Part shown: one piece after another, positions 41,307 through 50,423 of the stretch
How positions within the stretch are numbered: the stretch's first letter is position 1
Layout: every line of letters starts with the position of its first letter
Assembly: GCA_965276675.1 (NCBI GenBank)
Contig: OZ255624.1
Coordinates: 1,054,001 to 1,118,000 of the forward strand
DNA from: G965276675 sp965276675
GTDB taxonomy: Bacteria > Acidobacteriota > Terriglobia > Terriglobales > Acidobacteriaceae
Direction of reading: 5' to 3'
Length of the DNA: 64,000 nucleotides
Program-made: the position numbers and the translations under genes
The notes under the pieces: model-generated
What the model was told of the DNA's origin: nothing
The model's input: the letters and a program-made list of their open reading frames with translations, nothing else
The model's database searches: none

Positions 41307-42005
41307 GTGACGGCGGCCCTGCTTCTTCTGGCGGCACCGGCGCCCATGCCGCTCACGCAAGATGGCTTGCGCCTGTTGAGCAACAATACGGTGCCGTGGA
41401 CGGTCGTCTTTCTGCTGACTCTGCTCACGCTGGTGCCGGCAATCATCCTTTCCATGACGCCGATGATCCGGCTGCTGGTCGTCTTCCATTTCCTGCGCCA
41501 GGCGCTGGGAACGCAGACCGCGCCCAGCAATCAGGTGCTGATGGGGTTGGGATTGATGATGACCTGGTTCCTGATGCAGCCGGTTCTGGTGCAAGTGGAA
41601 CAACAGGCCGTGGTGCCATTTCGTCAGGGGCAGATCGATGGCATGACGGCGATCGAGAGAGGCGTGGAGCCGCCGAAGCACTTCATGCTCCGGTATGCGC
41701 GGGAGAAAGACCTGGCGCTGTTCGTAAATGCCTCTGGCGCACCGCGGCCAGGGAAGCCCGATGATCTGCCACTGCGCGTGGTGGTGCCGGCCTACATTCT
41801 GTCTGAGCTGAAGAGCGGCTTCCAGATCGGGGCGGTACTTTTTCTACCCTTTCTGCTGGTGGATCTGGTCGTTGCGTCGATCACCACTTCCGTCGGAATG
41901 ATGCAGCTGCCGCCAGTGGTCGTGTCAACGCCCATCAAGATCTTTCTCTTTGTCATGGTCGATGGCTGGAATTTACTTGCCGGATCGCTGCTGAAGAGCT
42001 TTTAG
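41307..42005 (+). CDS. fliP: Flagellar export gate protein FliP
   Basis: The 232-residue inner-membrane protein is FliP. Its hallmarks are ILSMTPMIRLLVVFHFLRQA (about 48-67), GLGLMMTWFLMQPVL, VVVPAYILSELKSGFQIG and the final KIFLFVMVDGWNLLAGSLL. It forms the core export channel with FliQ and FliR. The GTG start directly follows the fliO stop. The N-terminal hydrophobic stretch fits the usual cleavable signal. Length is slightly short but complete. Confidence 0.95.
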   Translation: MTAALLLLAAPAPMPLTQDGLRLLSNNTVPWTVVFLLTLLTLVPAIILSMTPMIRLLVVFHFLRQALGTQTAPSNQVLMGLGLMMTWFLMQPVLVQVEQQAVVPFRQGQIDGMTAIERGVEPPKHFMLRYAREKDLALFVNASGAPRPGKPDDLPLRVVVPAYILSELKSGFQIGAVLFLPFLLVDLVVASITTSVGMMQLPPVVVSTPIKIFLFVMVDGWNLLAGSLLKSF

Positions 42006-42018
42006 AAGCTAACGCGAG

Positions 42019-42288
42019 ATGAGCCCAGATCAGGTAACGGAACTTATCCGGATGTTGTTGCGGGAGGCGCTGATCCTGAGCGTGCCCATTCTGCTGATCG
42101 CCACCGCTGTGAGTTTGGCGGTTAGCCTTCTGCTTACGGTGACGTCACTGCAGGACCAGACGCTCTCGACGGTGCCGCGTCTGCTGGTGGTGGCCGTGGC
42201 CCTGCTCGTCGGCATGCCGTGGATGGTGCGCCGCACCGTCATCTATTCGGTTGGCCTGCTCAGCGATTTCCACCGGTTTACGCGGTAG
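42019..42288 (+). CDS. fliQ: Flagellar export gate protein FliQ
   Basis: The 89-residue protein has two membrane hairpin helices (about 15-40 and 50-75), with ALILSVPILLIATAVSLAVS, LQDQTLSTVPRLL and LVGMPWMVRR, as in FliQ. It is part of the FliPQR export channel. It lies between fliP and fliR in the universal order. Complete and normal. Confidence 0.94.
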   Translation: MSPDQVTELIRMLLREALILSVPILLIATAVSLAVSLLLTVTSLQDQTLSTVPRLLVVAVALLVGMPWMVRRTVIYSVGLLSDFHRFTR

Positions 42289-43128
42289 TTGGATGACCCG
42301 GCCCAAATGACCTCGACCCAAATGACCCCGGCACAGATGGACGCGGCAAAGCTGGCGGCGAACGCGTGGGGCAACTTCCTCATGGCGGCGTTGCTGCTGG
42401 TGATTCGTGTGAGCGGCCTGATCGTCTTCGCGCCACCATTCTCGTCGAGCAATATACCGGTGCGGATCAAGGCCGCGTTGACGGTAGCGCTCGCTCTAGT
42501 GCTGACGCCACTGGCCGCGAACGCGCGCGAGGCCGTGCACCTGGACATTTCGTCCATCCTGGGAGAGCTTTCGGTGGGACTGCTGCTGGGATTGTGCCTG
42601 GTCCTGATGCAGGAGGCGATGCTCTTCGCCGGGCAACTCCTGAATCTGCAGTTCGGCTTTTCGCTCGCCAACGTGCTCGACCCGGGGAGCAAAGTCGATA
42701 CGCCGCTCATGAGCGAGCTGCTGAACATGATGTTCCTGCTCGTGCTCTTCGCGGCGGGGCTCTACCGCGTGGTGATCGAGGCGCTGGTACGGACGATCGT
42801 TGCCGTCCCGCTCGGGCATGCGCGGCTGGATGCGGCTGTGTCGCCGGCCATCGTCAGTATGTTCGGCGGCGTGCTGCTGGCCGGCCTGCAACTTGCGGCG
42901 CCCGTTGTGGCAGCCACCTTCCTGGTCGAGATCGCCATCGCGCTCGCCGGGAAACTGTCACCCCAGCTTCCAGTCTTGATCGTCGGCATTCCTCTCAAAA
43001 CCCTGACCGGATACACCGTGCTGTTGGGGAGCCTCTCGCTCTGGCCTCGCTTTATCGACGCGCACTTTTGCACTCTGCTCGATGCGGCGATGCATCTGGT
43101 GCAGGGACATGCGAGGGCCGTGGGGTAG
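42289..43128 (+). CDS. fliR: Flagellar export gate protein FliR
   Basis: The 279-residue membrane protein is FliR, with NFLMAALLLVIRVSGLIVFA and GLLLGLCLVLMQEAMLFAGQ, then GFSLANVLDPGS, as in the family. It is the third part of the export channel. The TTG start is adjacent to the fliQ stop; in-frame ATGs a few codons later (42307 on) are equally possible. The first 24 residues are polar with repeated QMT units, unusual for the family, and favour a later start. Confidence 0.93.
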   Translation: MDDPAQMTSTQMTPAQMDAAKLAANAWGNFLMAALLLVIRVSGLIVFAPPFSSSNIPVRIKAALTVALALVLTPLAANAREAVHLDISSILGELSVGLLLGLCLVLMQEAMLFAGQLLNLQFGFSLANVLDPGSKVDTPLMSELLNMMFLLVLFAAGLYRVVIEALVRTIVAVPLGHARLDAAVSPAIVSMFGGVLLAGLQLAAPVVAATFLVEIAIALAGKLSPQLPVLIVGIPLKTLTGYTVLLGSLSLWPRFIDAHFCTLLDAAMHLVQGHARAVG

Positions 43129-43131
43129 GCC

Positions 43132-44370
43132 ATGTCCGATCAAACAGAAAAAGCGACACCCCGGCGAAAACAGAAGGCGCGGGAGGAAGGGCAGTTCGTC
43201 CGCAGCCGCGAGCTCCCGGCGGCACTGGTGCTGCTAGTGGGCGCGGTGTTCCTAGGATGGTTCTCGACCGTCTTCGTTTCGGGATGGAGGACTGCGCTTT
43301 ACTCAAGTCTCAAGGCCGGAGCAGATGGCGATTTAAGCCTGCTGCAGGATAACCGGCCTCTAGCGATTGGCCGCTCGATTCTGCTTCCCGCGCTGCTGCC
43401 TATCGGATTGCTGCTGGGCAGCAGCTTCTGTGTGGCAGCGCTGGCAAATGTGGCGCAAGTGGGCGGCATCGTCGTGAAGAAAGACGCGTTCTCGATCAAG
43501 CTCTCGCGGCTTTCACCCGCAGCGCAGTTGAAGCAGATGTTCTCGCTGGCCTCGGTTGGGCGTCTTGGCAAGTCGCTGGTTCCCGCGGCAGTCTTGATCT
43601 TTCTGGCCGCGCACCTGGTGCAGCAACACTTCCTGGCGTTTCCGGCGCTTTCGCTCGCGCGCGTGCCGCAGATGTACGGGGCCGCCCACACATTGCTGAT
43701 GCAGGGCGCGGAGGTGATGCTGGGATGGTCGGCGCTGGACTACCTGCTCGAGTGGCGTGCGCATGAGAAGCGCCTGCGCATGAGCAAGCAGGATATGCGC
43801 GACGAGATGAAGGAGTCCGAGGGCAGCCCGCAGATCAAGCGGCGCATACGGTCGATCCAGCGGCAGATGCGGCGGCGGCGCATCAAGGCCGACGTCTCGC
43901 GGGCGAGTGTGGTGGTGACGAACCCGACGCACTACGCAGTGGCGCTGGAGTTCTCGTTTGAGAGCATGCAGGCGCCGAAAGTGCTGGCCAAGGGACGGAA
44001 CATCTTTGCCGAGCAGATCAAAGCGGAGGCGCGCTGGGCCGGCGTGCCAGTCGTTGAAAATCCGCCGCTTGCCCGCTCGCTCTACCGTGCGGTTGAGGTC
44101 GGCCAGTCGATCCCGTACGACCTTTACGCCGTGGTCGCGGAGATCCTCGCTTTTCTCTACAGGGCAGAGCTGGAGCGTCAGGCAAAGATGCACGCACGCA
44201 AGGCTGGTACGCCCTCGGGGAACGCTTCCGCACCACGTCGCCCAAGCACGCATGGCTACCCACTCCAGCCCATTTCTCCCGAATTCGACGAGGTAGCGGC
44301 TCCAGGCGATGAGCTCGCGCCCTCTGCGATCAAAGATCCGGATAATGAAATCGAAACGAGTGAGCCTTAA
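43132..44370 (+). CDS. flhB: Flagellar export switch protein FlhB
   Basis: The 412-residue protein is FlhB, which changes export from hook to filament subunits. It starts MSDQTEKATPRRKQKAREEG, as usual, has four membrane spans, and carries the self-cleavage motif NPTH at 264-267 (VVVTNPTHYAVAL). The tail beyond about residue 350 is longer than the E. coli form and rich in Pro, Ser and acidic residues. It is followed by flhA after three bases. The motif residues needed for cleavage are all kept. Confidence 0.95.
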   Translation: MSDQTEKATPRRKQKAREEGQFVRSRELPAALVLLVGAVFLGWFSTVFVSGWRTALYSSLKAGADGDLSLLQDNRPLAIGRSILLPALLPIGLLLGSSFCVAALANVAQVGGIVVKKDAFSIKLSRLSPAAQLKQMFSLASVGRLGKSLVPAAVLIFLAAHLVQQHFLAFPALSLARVPQMYGAAHTLLMQGAEVMLGWSALDYLLEWRAHEKRLRMSKQDMRDEMKESEGSPQIKRRIRSIQRQMRRRRIKADVSRASVVVTNPTHYAVALEFSFESMQAPKVLAKGRNIFAEQIKAEARWAGVPVVENPPLARSLYRAVEVGQSIPYDLYAVVAEILAFLYRAELERQAKMHARKAGTPSGNASAPRRPSTHGYPLQPISPEFDEVAAPGDELAPSAIKDPDNEIETSEP

Positions 44371-44373
44371 CTG

Positions 44374-46548
44374 ATGAGCGCCTTAGCAACTGCACCGACA
44401 AATACCGCGATGCCCGGCGTTCCGACGCCCGGAATTTCGGGACACGAAGGCAAGCCGAGAGTCTCCACCTGGCAGAGGTTCACGCGTCAGCTTTCCGTGA
44501 TGTTTCTGCCGATCTCGGCTATCAGCCTGATCTTTGTCATGCTGGTGCCCCTGCCCTCGTTTGTGCTGGATGTGCTGTTGGCTGGCTCGATTACCGCCGC
44601 GGTCGTTGTTTTTCTTTCTGCCTTGCAGTTGAAGCGGGCTGTGGACTTCTCGATCTTCCCCACTGTGCTTCTGCTACTAACATTGTTACGATTGGCGCTG
44701 AATCTCGCATCCAGCCGCAGAATTCTGCTGCACGGCCACGAGGGGACGGCAGCGGCTGGCAATGTGATCGAGGCCTTCGGCCAGTTCGTGGTCGGCGGCA
44801 ACTTTGTGGTTGGCTTTGTGCTGTTTCTGGCGCTGATCGCAATTCAATTCTTGGTGGTCAGCCACGGTGCGGTGCGCACGGCGGAGGTGACGGCTCGCTT
44901 CACGCTGGACGCGCTGCCGGGTAAGCAGATGGCGATCGACGCGGACCTGAACGCAGGACTGATCGACGAGGTAGCTGCTCGTAAGCGGCGCGAGGCGATT
45001 GCGCGCGAGGCTGAATTCTACGGTGCTATGGATGGCTCAGCGCGCTTTACGCAACGGGATGCGCTGGCCACCATCCTGATCACCGCGATCAACATTGCCG
45101 CAGGTCTGCTGATCGGCGTGCTGCAGCAGGGTATGCAGATCGGCGAAGCCCTCCACAACTACACCATTCTCACCGTCGGTGACGGGCTGGTGACGATGAT
45201 CCCGTCGCTGCTGGTCTCGATCGCCGGCGGCATCGTGCTTACACGGGCCTCGGCGGCATCGGCCCCACTGGGCGAAGAGCTGGTTAAGCAACTCTTCAGC
45301 CGGTCATCGACGCTCTGGGTCTCTGCCGGCGTCATCGCTCTTCTAGCACTTGTTCCCGGCATGCCGAAGGTTGCGTTCTTGTTAGTGACGGTGGGGTTGG
45401 GAGTTCTCGCAAGAAAGATTGGGCAAGGAGAGGCGAAGGCAGCCCTGGCCGAGGCGGCGGGCGAGGAGAAGAAGGAAGATGCAGGAGCGCCAGCTGACAA
45501 TTTAGCGGCCGCGCTGAAGCTAGACGAGCTGTGTCTCGAGATTGGATTTCAGCTTATCCCGTTAGTGGAAGAGAAGCAGGGCGGTCCCATGCTGCAGCGG
45601 GTGCGCGCCCTGCGCAAGCATCTTGCTACGCAACTCGGCTTCATCATGCCGCCGGTGCACATCACCGACAACCTCCGGCTGCGTCCGCGTGAGTACGCGA
45701 TCCTGATGCGCGGGGTCGAGATTGGCCGTTGGGAGCTGGAGGGCGGCTGCATACTGGCCGTCTCGAATGAGGCGAACCCGCGGCCCATTCCGGGGAAAGA
45801 GACCACCGAACCCGCCTTTGGCGTGCCTGCCCGCTGGATCCAGCCGGCGCTAGAAGATCAAGCCCTGGCGGCTGGCTATTCCATCGCGGACCAGACGACT
45901 GTGATGGCAACGCACTTGGGCGAGTTGATGCGCAGGAACGCCCAGGATCTGCTAAGCCGCAGCGAGACCAAACGACTGCTCGATACGCTCAACGATTCGC
46001 ATCCGCGGCTGGTAGAAGAGCTGGTCCCCAAGCTGCTTTCGCTGGGCGAGGTGCAGCGGGTCTTCCAGCAATTGCTGCGCGAGGGCGTCTCGATCCGCAA
46101 CCTGGGTACCATCCTTGAAGCACTGGTCGAAACTGCTTCGGTGACCAAAGCGCTGCCAATGCTGGTGGAGAGCGCGCGTCAGGGGCTGGGGCGGAACCTG
46201 GTCCATCCTTTGCTGGCGGCCGACGGCACGCTGCGCGTTCTGACACTGGCGCCCGAACTTGAAGACGGCATTGCACGTTCACTGGAGGGTGACCCAGGAC
46301 TCCGGCAGCTCGGTGACGGGAGCGGGCGTACGGATGCTCCGGGGGCCTATCTGCGCCGGTTGGTCGAAGCTTTGAAGCCCCTAATGCGGCAGGCCCCGGA
46401 TTCGGCCTCTCCCGTGCTTCTGTGTTCCAGTCCGGCGCGCTACCACCTGCGCCGCTGGTTGGAACCCTTTGCTCCACGCGTTGCGGTCGTTGCCCCGGCA
46501 GAGATCCCAGCCGGTATCCAGGTTCGATCGATTGGAATACTGAACTAA
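44374..46548 (+). CDS. flhA: Flagellar export platform protein FlhA
   Basis: The 724-residue protein is FlhA, the main platform for export substrates. Eight membrane spans occupy the first half. The FHIPEP-type region is seen as AVDFSIFPTVLLLLTLLRLA, LNLASSRRILLHG and VTARFTLDALPGKQMAIDAD (about 155-195). The cytoplasmic domain has VRALRKHLATQLGFIMPPVH and VSIRNLGTILEALVE, both conserved. In many bacteria flhF and flhG follow flhA; here the sigma factor gene comes next. Confidence 0.96.
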   Translation: MSALATAPTNTAMPGVPTPGISGHEGKPRVSTWQRFTRQLSVMFLPISAISLIFVMLVPLPSFVLDVLLAGSITAAVVVFLSALQLKRAVDFSIFPTVLLLLTLLRLALNLASSRRILLHGHEGTAAAGNVIEAFGQFVVGGNFVVGFVLFLALIAIQFLVVSHGAVRTAEVTARFTLDALPGKQMAIDADLNAGLIDEVAARKRREAIAREAEFYGAMDGSARFTQRDALATILITAINIAAGLLIGVLQQGMQIGEALHNYTILTVGDGLVTMIPSLLVSIAGGIVLTRASAASAPLGEELVKQLFSRSSTLWVSAGVIALLALVPGMPKVAFLLVTVGLGVLARKIGQGEAKAALAEAAGEEKKEDAGAPADNLAAALKLDELCLEIGFQLIPLVEEKQGGPMLQRVRALRKHLATQLGFIMPPVHITDNLRLRPREYAILMRGVEIGRWELEGGCILAVSNEANPRPIPGKETTEPAFGVPARWIQPALEDQALAAGYSIADQTTVMATHLGELMRRNAQDLLSRSETKRLLDTLNDSHPRLVEELVPKLLSLGEVQRVFQQLLREGVSIRNLGTILEALVETASVTKALPMLVESARQGLGRNLVHPLLAADGTLRVLTLAPELEDGIARSLEGDPGLRQLGDGSGRTDAPGAYLRRLVEALKPLMRQAPDSASPVLLCSSPARYHLRRWLEPFAPRVAVVAPAEIPAGIQVRSIGILN

Positions 46549-46603
46549 TTTGGCGCTCGCTTTTGCCGGAAGATGGATGGGAAGACGTCATTGGGCCACA
46601 GAG

Positions 46604-47527
46604 ATGCCTAGTCGCACCAGAGTGTACCGGCGAGAGGATACACCGGCGTACGCGTTCGAGAAGAGCTCGCTCGCGGCTGAGCCACGGGCTGGGCAAACCT
46701 CCGCGCTGGGTGTGCCGGCGGGAGCAGGAGAGGGATGGGGCGGATTGGAAAAGGACCGGCTGCTCACCGAGTCTCTCCCAATTGTGCGGTTTGTCGCTAA
46801 GCGTATCCACGATCGGCTGCCCAATCACATAGATATCGAGGATCTGATAGGCGCCGGCATTCTGGGGCTAATCGACGCGGTACAGAAATATGATGTTCGC
46901 AAGAATGTACTGTTCCGCAGTTATGCCCAGATCCGGATTCGCGGCGCGATCCTCGACAGTCTTCGCGAGACGGACTGGGGCTCGCGTGAGATTCGGCGTC
47001 AGGGGCGGCTGATCCAGGACGCCATCGGTAACTTGTCGAAGCGGCTGAGCCGCCCGCCGACGGAGTCTGAGGTGGCGGTGGAGATTGGTGAGTCGCTTGA
47101 GAGTTACCAGCAGCTCCTCGGTGAGTTGAAAGGGCTGGAGATCGGTACGCTGCACGCGGAGCGTAGTGAAGACTCCGATGAAGAGGAGCTTGCGTACCTG
47201 CCTGGCTCTCCGGAGGACGATCCGCTCCATCTCTTTCTCCGGGAGGAGACACATGAACACCTGGCGATCGCCATCGAACAGCTGCCGGAGCAGGAGCGCC
47301 TGGTGCTCACCCTTTACTACTACGAAGAGCTCACGATGAAGGAGATAGGCATGACTCTCCGTGTGGTGGAATCGCGCGTATCGCAGATCCGCTCCTCTGC
47401 AATCCTGCATATGCGCGCACTGCTGGAGAGTGCCTCGGGTGCGTTCCCGGCTGGCAACGCAAAGCCAAATCCGCGGACTTCGAATTTGCAAACTTCGGAT
47501 GAGCAGATTTCAAGGAGGCTGGCATGA
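46604..47527 (+). CDS. fliA: Sigma-28 family factor FliA (WhiG-like)
   Basis: The protein (307 residues from ATG 46604) is a sigma factor of the FliA/WhiG group. Region 2 shows LPNHIDIEDLIGAGILGLID and VLFRSYAQIRIRGAILDSLR. Region 3 includes LRETDWGSREIRRQGR. Region 4 shows LPEQERLVLTLYYYEELTMK and RVVESRVSQIRSSAI. It should read the GCCGAT-type promoters seen before flgN and flagellin. The start is uncertain: a TTG at 46550, just after flhA, would add 18 residues. A 50-residue low-complexity N-terminus and a 30-residue C-terminal tail make it longer than usual. It ends in a four-base overlap with fliM. No flgM anti-sigma gene is visible. Confidence 0.92.
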   Translation: MPSRTRVYRREDTPAYAFEKSSLAAEPRAGQTSALGVPAGAGEGWGGLEKDRLLTESLPIVRFVAKRIHDRLPNHIDIEDLIGAGILGLIDAVQKYDVRKNVLFRSYAQIRIRGAILDSLRETDWGSREIRRQGRLIQDAIGNLSKRLSRPPTESEVAVEIGESLESYQQLLGELKGLEIGTLHAERSEDSDEEELAYLPGSPEDDPLHLFLREETHEHLAIAIEQLPEQERLVLTLYYYEELTMKEIGMTLRVVESRVSQIRSSAILHMRALLESASGAFPAGNAKPNPRTSNLQTSDEQISRRLA

Positions 47528-48519
47528 ACGATGAGGCCACCGCAGCATTGGGTGAAGCAGTCCATTCGCTGCTGACCGCGAAGGCGGATGACGAAGCAGC
47601 GGCGCGCCAGATACAACCGTGCCGCTTTGGCGCCTCTGGCCCGATCAACAAAGAGCAGTTGCGGGCGATCACGATGCTCAACGACCTCTTTGCCCGCAAC
47701 CTGACCCACAATCTCGGGGCTTGGCTCCGTACTGGACTCGAGGTGGTGCTGACCTCGGTCGAGCGCGTTCCCTACGGTGAGATTTTGCAGAAGGTTCCGG
47801 ATGTTAAGACGTACCTGGCGTCGTTACGGGTCGAGCCGCTGGATGTCATCTCCTTGCTGCAGATGGATCTGACGCTGGTGCCGCCGATGGTGGACCTGCT
47901 GCTTGGCGGCACCGGGCAGGCGAGCAAGCGGCAGGCGCCGACTGAGATAGAAGAGGCGATTCTGAAGGGCGTGATGGATGTGATCCTTCGCGAGCTGAGC
48001 GGCTCCTGGGAGACGGTGGGTCTCCATGCAGTCTTCGATAAACGCCAGCTTTACGGCCAGCTTGGACGTCTGCTGCCTGCGGCGGAGAAGACCCTGTGCA
48101 TCACCTTTGAAGTGCGCATGGCGGCAGCGCACGGCGCACTGCAGCTGGTCTTTCCCGCAGTCATTGCGAATACGCTGCTGCGGCGGTTGGGTGGGGATTG
48201 GGAGCGGAAACGCCGCCGTCCCTCCGAGATCCGGCAGAAGATGGAGCAGCATTTGAGTGAAGTGAAGTACGGCACCACATTGCAACTGCCTCCTGTCCGG
48301 GTCTCCGCGCGGGAGCTGACGAATCTGGTTCCCGGCTCGGTGCTGCGCTTCAACCTGCCGGCGGACGTTCCGGCGCAGTTGCTGGTGGGCGGTCTGGCGC
48401 TTTTTGAGGCGCGGCCGGTGCGGCATGGCGCCCATCGCGCGGCTCATCTGGTAGCGCGAACGCAGACACAGCACCCGCGCAAACGATTGGAGACGGACGG
48501 AGGGGAAGCGGATGCTTGA
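47524..48519 (+). CDS. fliM: Flagellar motor switch protein FliM
   Basis: The 331-residue protein forms the C ring wall that binds CheY-phosphate and FliG. LRAITMLNDLFARNLTHNLG and GTGQASKRQAPTEIEEAILK match FliM, with the GG-type FliG-contact loop kept as LLGGTG. The C-terminal SpoA domain is present (QLPPVRVSARELTNLVPGSV). The usual N-terminal CheY-binding peptide (LSQxEIDALL) is replaced by a divergent segment, NDEATAALGEAVHSLL. Direction control might therefore differ. It overlaps fliA and the next gene. Confidence 0.92.
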   Translation: MNDEATAALGEAVHSLLTAKADDEAAARQIQPCRFGASGPINKEQLRAITMLNDLFARNLTHNLGAWLRTGLEVVLTSVERVPYGEILQKVPDVKTYLASLRVEPLDVISLLQMDLTLVPPMVDLLLGGTGQASKRQAPTEIEEAILKGVMDVILRELSGSWETVGLHAVFDKRQLYGQLGRLLPAAEKTLCITFEVRMAAAHGALQLVFPAVIANTLLRRLGGDWERKRRRPSEIRQKMEQHLSEVKYGTTLQLPPVRVSARELTNLVPGSVLRFNLPADVPAQLLVGGLALFEARPVRHGAHRAAHLVARTQTQHPRKRLETDGGEADA

Positions 48520-49426
48520 CAGGGAGGCGACGGCAGTCCTGGCGCAGTTGCGGGAACTATGGCTCGGAAGCACCTGTGCGATTCTCGGAGAGATTACGGG
48601 AGAGCGGTTTGAGGTGCACGAACCGGCAGATACACTCTCCCAGCGTCCCCTCTGCGTGTGGACCGCCTTCCGGGTCAGCGGTGCCCTTGCCGGACGACTC
48701 TCGTTCGGTATTCCTCACGCATCGCGAGAAGCGCCGAGCTTTCTGTTGCCGCAGGACGGGCAGGGCAGCAAAGAGCAGGCGTGGGAAGCTCTTTCGTCGC
48801 GCATCGGCGAGCGCTGGATGGAACTACTGCACTCGCAACTCGCAATGTCCTGCAGAGCGGTCCTGCTCCCTCCAATCCAGGATGAAGAGCAGCCACATCA
48901 TGAGGCGTTCTGCGCGGGGCTATTCGCCATTGTGCGCAGCGGGGCGGTTACGTTGCCGATTCACATTGCTGTCGTACTCGACCCGAAACCAGCGCCGGCG
49001 ACGCTTGAAGCCGGGTCGACGGAGCTCGGCGCCGGAGTCGCGCCCACGGCACAGCAACGCCGGGATTCCGTACCGAAGCGGAATAGATTCGCTCACGAGG
49101 CCAATGCACGGGAGACTAGTATGAACGCCGAAGATGGATTCAGCAGCAGCCTGCAAAACTTCAATACCGATCTGCTCTTGGACATCGAGCTACAGGCGGC
49201 GCTGCGTTTCGGGGGGCGAGAGATGCCGCTGCACGAGATCCTGGAGCTCGGCACCGGGGATGTTGTTTCGCTGGACCGGCCAGTGCAAGCGCCCGTCGAT
49301 CTGGTGGTTGGGGACCGCATTGTTGCGCGTGGAGAGGTCGTGCTGGTGGACGGAAACTACGGCTTGCGGGTGACCGAGGTGGCAGAGCCGCGGAAGCGTC
49401 TGGAGACGATCCGATGTCTTTTCTAA
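48512..49426 (+). CDS. fliN: Long FliN/FliY-like motor switch protein
   Basis: The 304-residue protein ends in a SpoA domain (about 220-300: LLLDIELQAALRFGGREMPL, ILELGTGDVVSLDRPVQAPV, VDLVVGDRIVARGEVVLVD), the classical FliN signature. The first 190 residues form a separate region with no clear motif, perhaps a degenerate CheC/CheX-like domain as in FliY, or a partner-binding domain; the CheC phosphatase motif is not visible. An internal Met at about residue 204 before the SpoA part could allow a short second product. It overlaps fliM and the following MshEN gene. With the short FliN at 40701 this gives two FliN-type proteins. Confidence 0.85.
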   Translation: MLDREATAVLAQLRELWLGSTCAILGEITGERFEVHEPADTLSQRPLCVWTAFRVSGALAGRLSFGIPHASREAPSFLLPQDGQGSKEQAWEALSSRIGERWMELLHSQLAMSCRAVLLPPIQDEEQPHHEAFCAGLFAIVRSGAVTLPIHIAVVLDPKPAPATLEAGSTELGAGVAPTAQQRRDSVPKRNRFAHEANARETSMNAEDGFSSSLQNFNTDLLLDIELQAALRFGGREMPLHEILELGTGDVVSLDRPVQAPVDLVVGDRIVARGEVVLVDGNYGLRVTEVAEPRKRLETIRCLF

Positions 49427-50358
49427 GTTCGCTGCGGCTAGACTCGCTGAGGCGGCAGAGTACTCTCGCGCTCCGCGAAAACTTCCTGCCGGGCAGGCGG
49501 CTGTTGCGCGTTGAAGAGAAACACGAGACAGCAGTTTGCGAGAATATCGCGTGCGGCCGTGCGTTTCCCAAAACTCTGAATTGGATTCCGCTGCGGTTTG
49601 AGGGCAAGCTCATCTGCTCGCAACCATGCTGGTGGGGAGTGCTGGAGCGAAGACTGCGACAGGAGAGCACGGCAGCAGCCGCTTCCCATCCAGCGACCCA
49701 CGCTCATCGCGTCCCGCTTGGACTACTGCTGGTTTCGCTCGGCTATGTCACGGCCAATGAATTGCACGTTGCGCTTGACCGGCAAAAGAGTGCGGGCGGG
49801 GGCCGGATCGGGGAATGGCTGCGGGAGTCGACCGGGGTAACGGAAGACCAGATCGCTCGCGCGCTCAGCATGCAATGGAGTTGTCCCATCTTCGATCTGA
49901 GCACCTATCGTGCGCAGTCCGCCGGAGTGCCGGTAGAGATCCTCCAAGCATATCGTGCGCTTCCTCTCCCCTCGTCAGGGCAGCAGATCATGTACCTGGC
50001 CTTCGATGGATACGTGGACTCTGTTGTCTCCTACGCGGTGCAGCACATGACGGATGTGACCGTAAAGGCCGGCCTCACGGCGGAGACGGCGTTTCGGGAG
50101 ATGTGGCCTCTCGCGCTCGCCGCCCAGGCTCCCGCAGCTTCATGCACGACGGTTCACTCGGCCGGGGAAATCGTCGAGAGCGTTCGCGCATTGCATCGAG
50201 CCCAAGAGATCTTCGACATCCGCATCGCACGTGTGCATCAGCACCTGTGGATACGTGTCTTCGGTGGCGGCGCTGCTTCAGTGACCCAGCATTCGTTTAC
50301 CCGGGAAAGACCGGCCAGCTTCTGCGACGATCACCTTTACTTGCTTCTCGAAAACTGA
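49414..50358 (+). CDS. MshEN (GspE N-terminal)-domain protein with a four-Cys motif, in the flagellar operon
   Basis: The 314-residue protein is not a known flagellar component. Residues about 40-75 have two Cys pairs (Cys42/Cys47 and Cys68/Cys72) that could bind zinc. Residues about 100-235 resemble the N-terminal domain of type II/IV pilus ATPases (MshEN). The second half-motif, RIGEWLREST-GVTEDQIARALSMQ, is well kept. The first (PLGLLLVSLGYVTANELHVA) has Pro where Arg is usual. MshEN domains of this pattern bind cyclic di-GMP. No ATPase part follows. It overlaps fliN/Y and is upstream of flgF, so it may link c-di-GMP to motor function; this is inference. Confidence 0.7.
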   Translation: MSFLSSLRLDSLRRQSTLALRENFLPGRRLLRVEEKHETAVCENIACGRAFPKTLNWIPLRFEGKLICSQPCWWGVLERRLRQESTAAAASHPATHAHRVPLGLLLVSLGYVTANELHVALDRQKSAGGGRIGEWLRESTGVTEDQIARALSMQWSCPIFDLSTYRAQSAGVPVEILQAYRALPLPSSGQQIMYLAFDGYVDSVVSYAVQHMTDVTVKAGLTAETAFREMWPLALAAQAPAASCTTVHSAGEIVESVRALHRAQEIFDIRIARVHQHLWIRVFGGGAASVTQHSFTRERPASFCDDHLYLLLEN

Positions 50359-50423
50359 TGCACGACTCTCAGGATCTCCCAATGCACGCGCACCTAAGTG
50401 CTTTCTAAGATGAATCGTTTCCG

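Noticed and set aside
46549..46566. Sigma-54 promoter before fliA
   Set aside because: TTTGGC and TTTTGCC look right, but GG and GC are 11 bases apart instead of 10. Sigma-54 is strict about this spacing.
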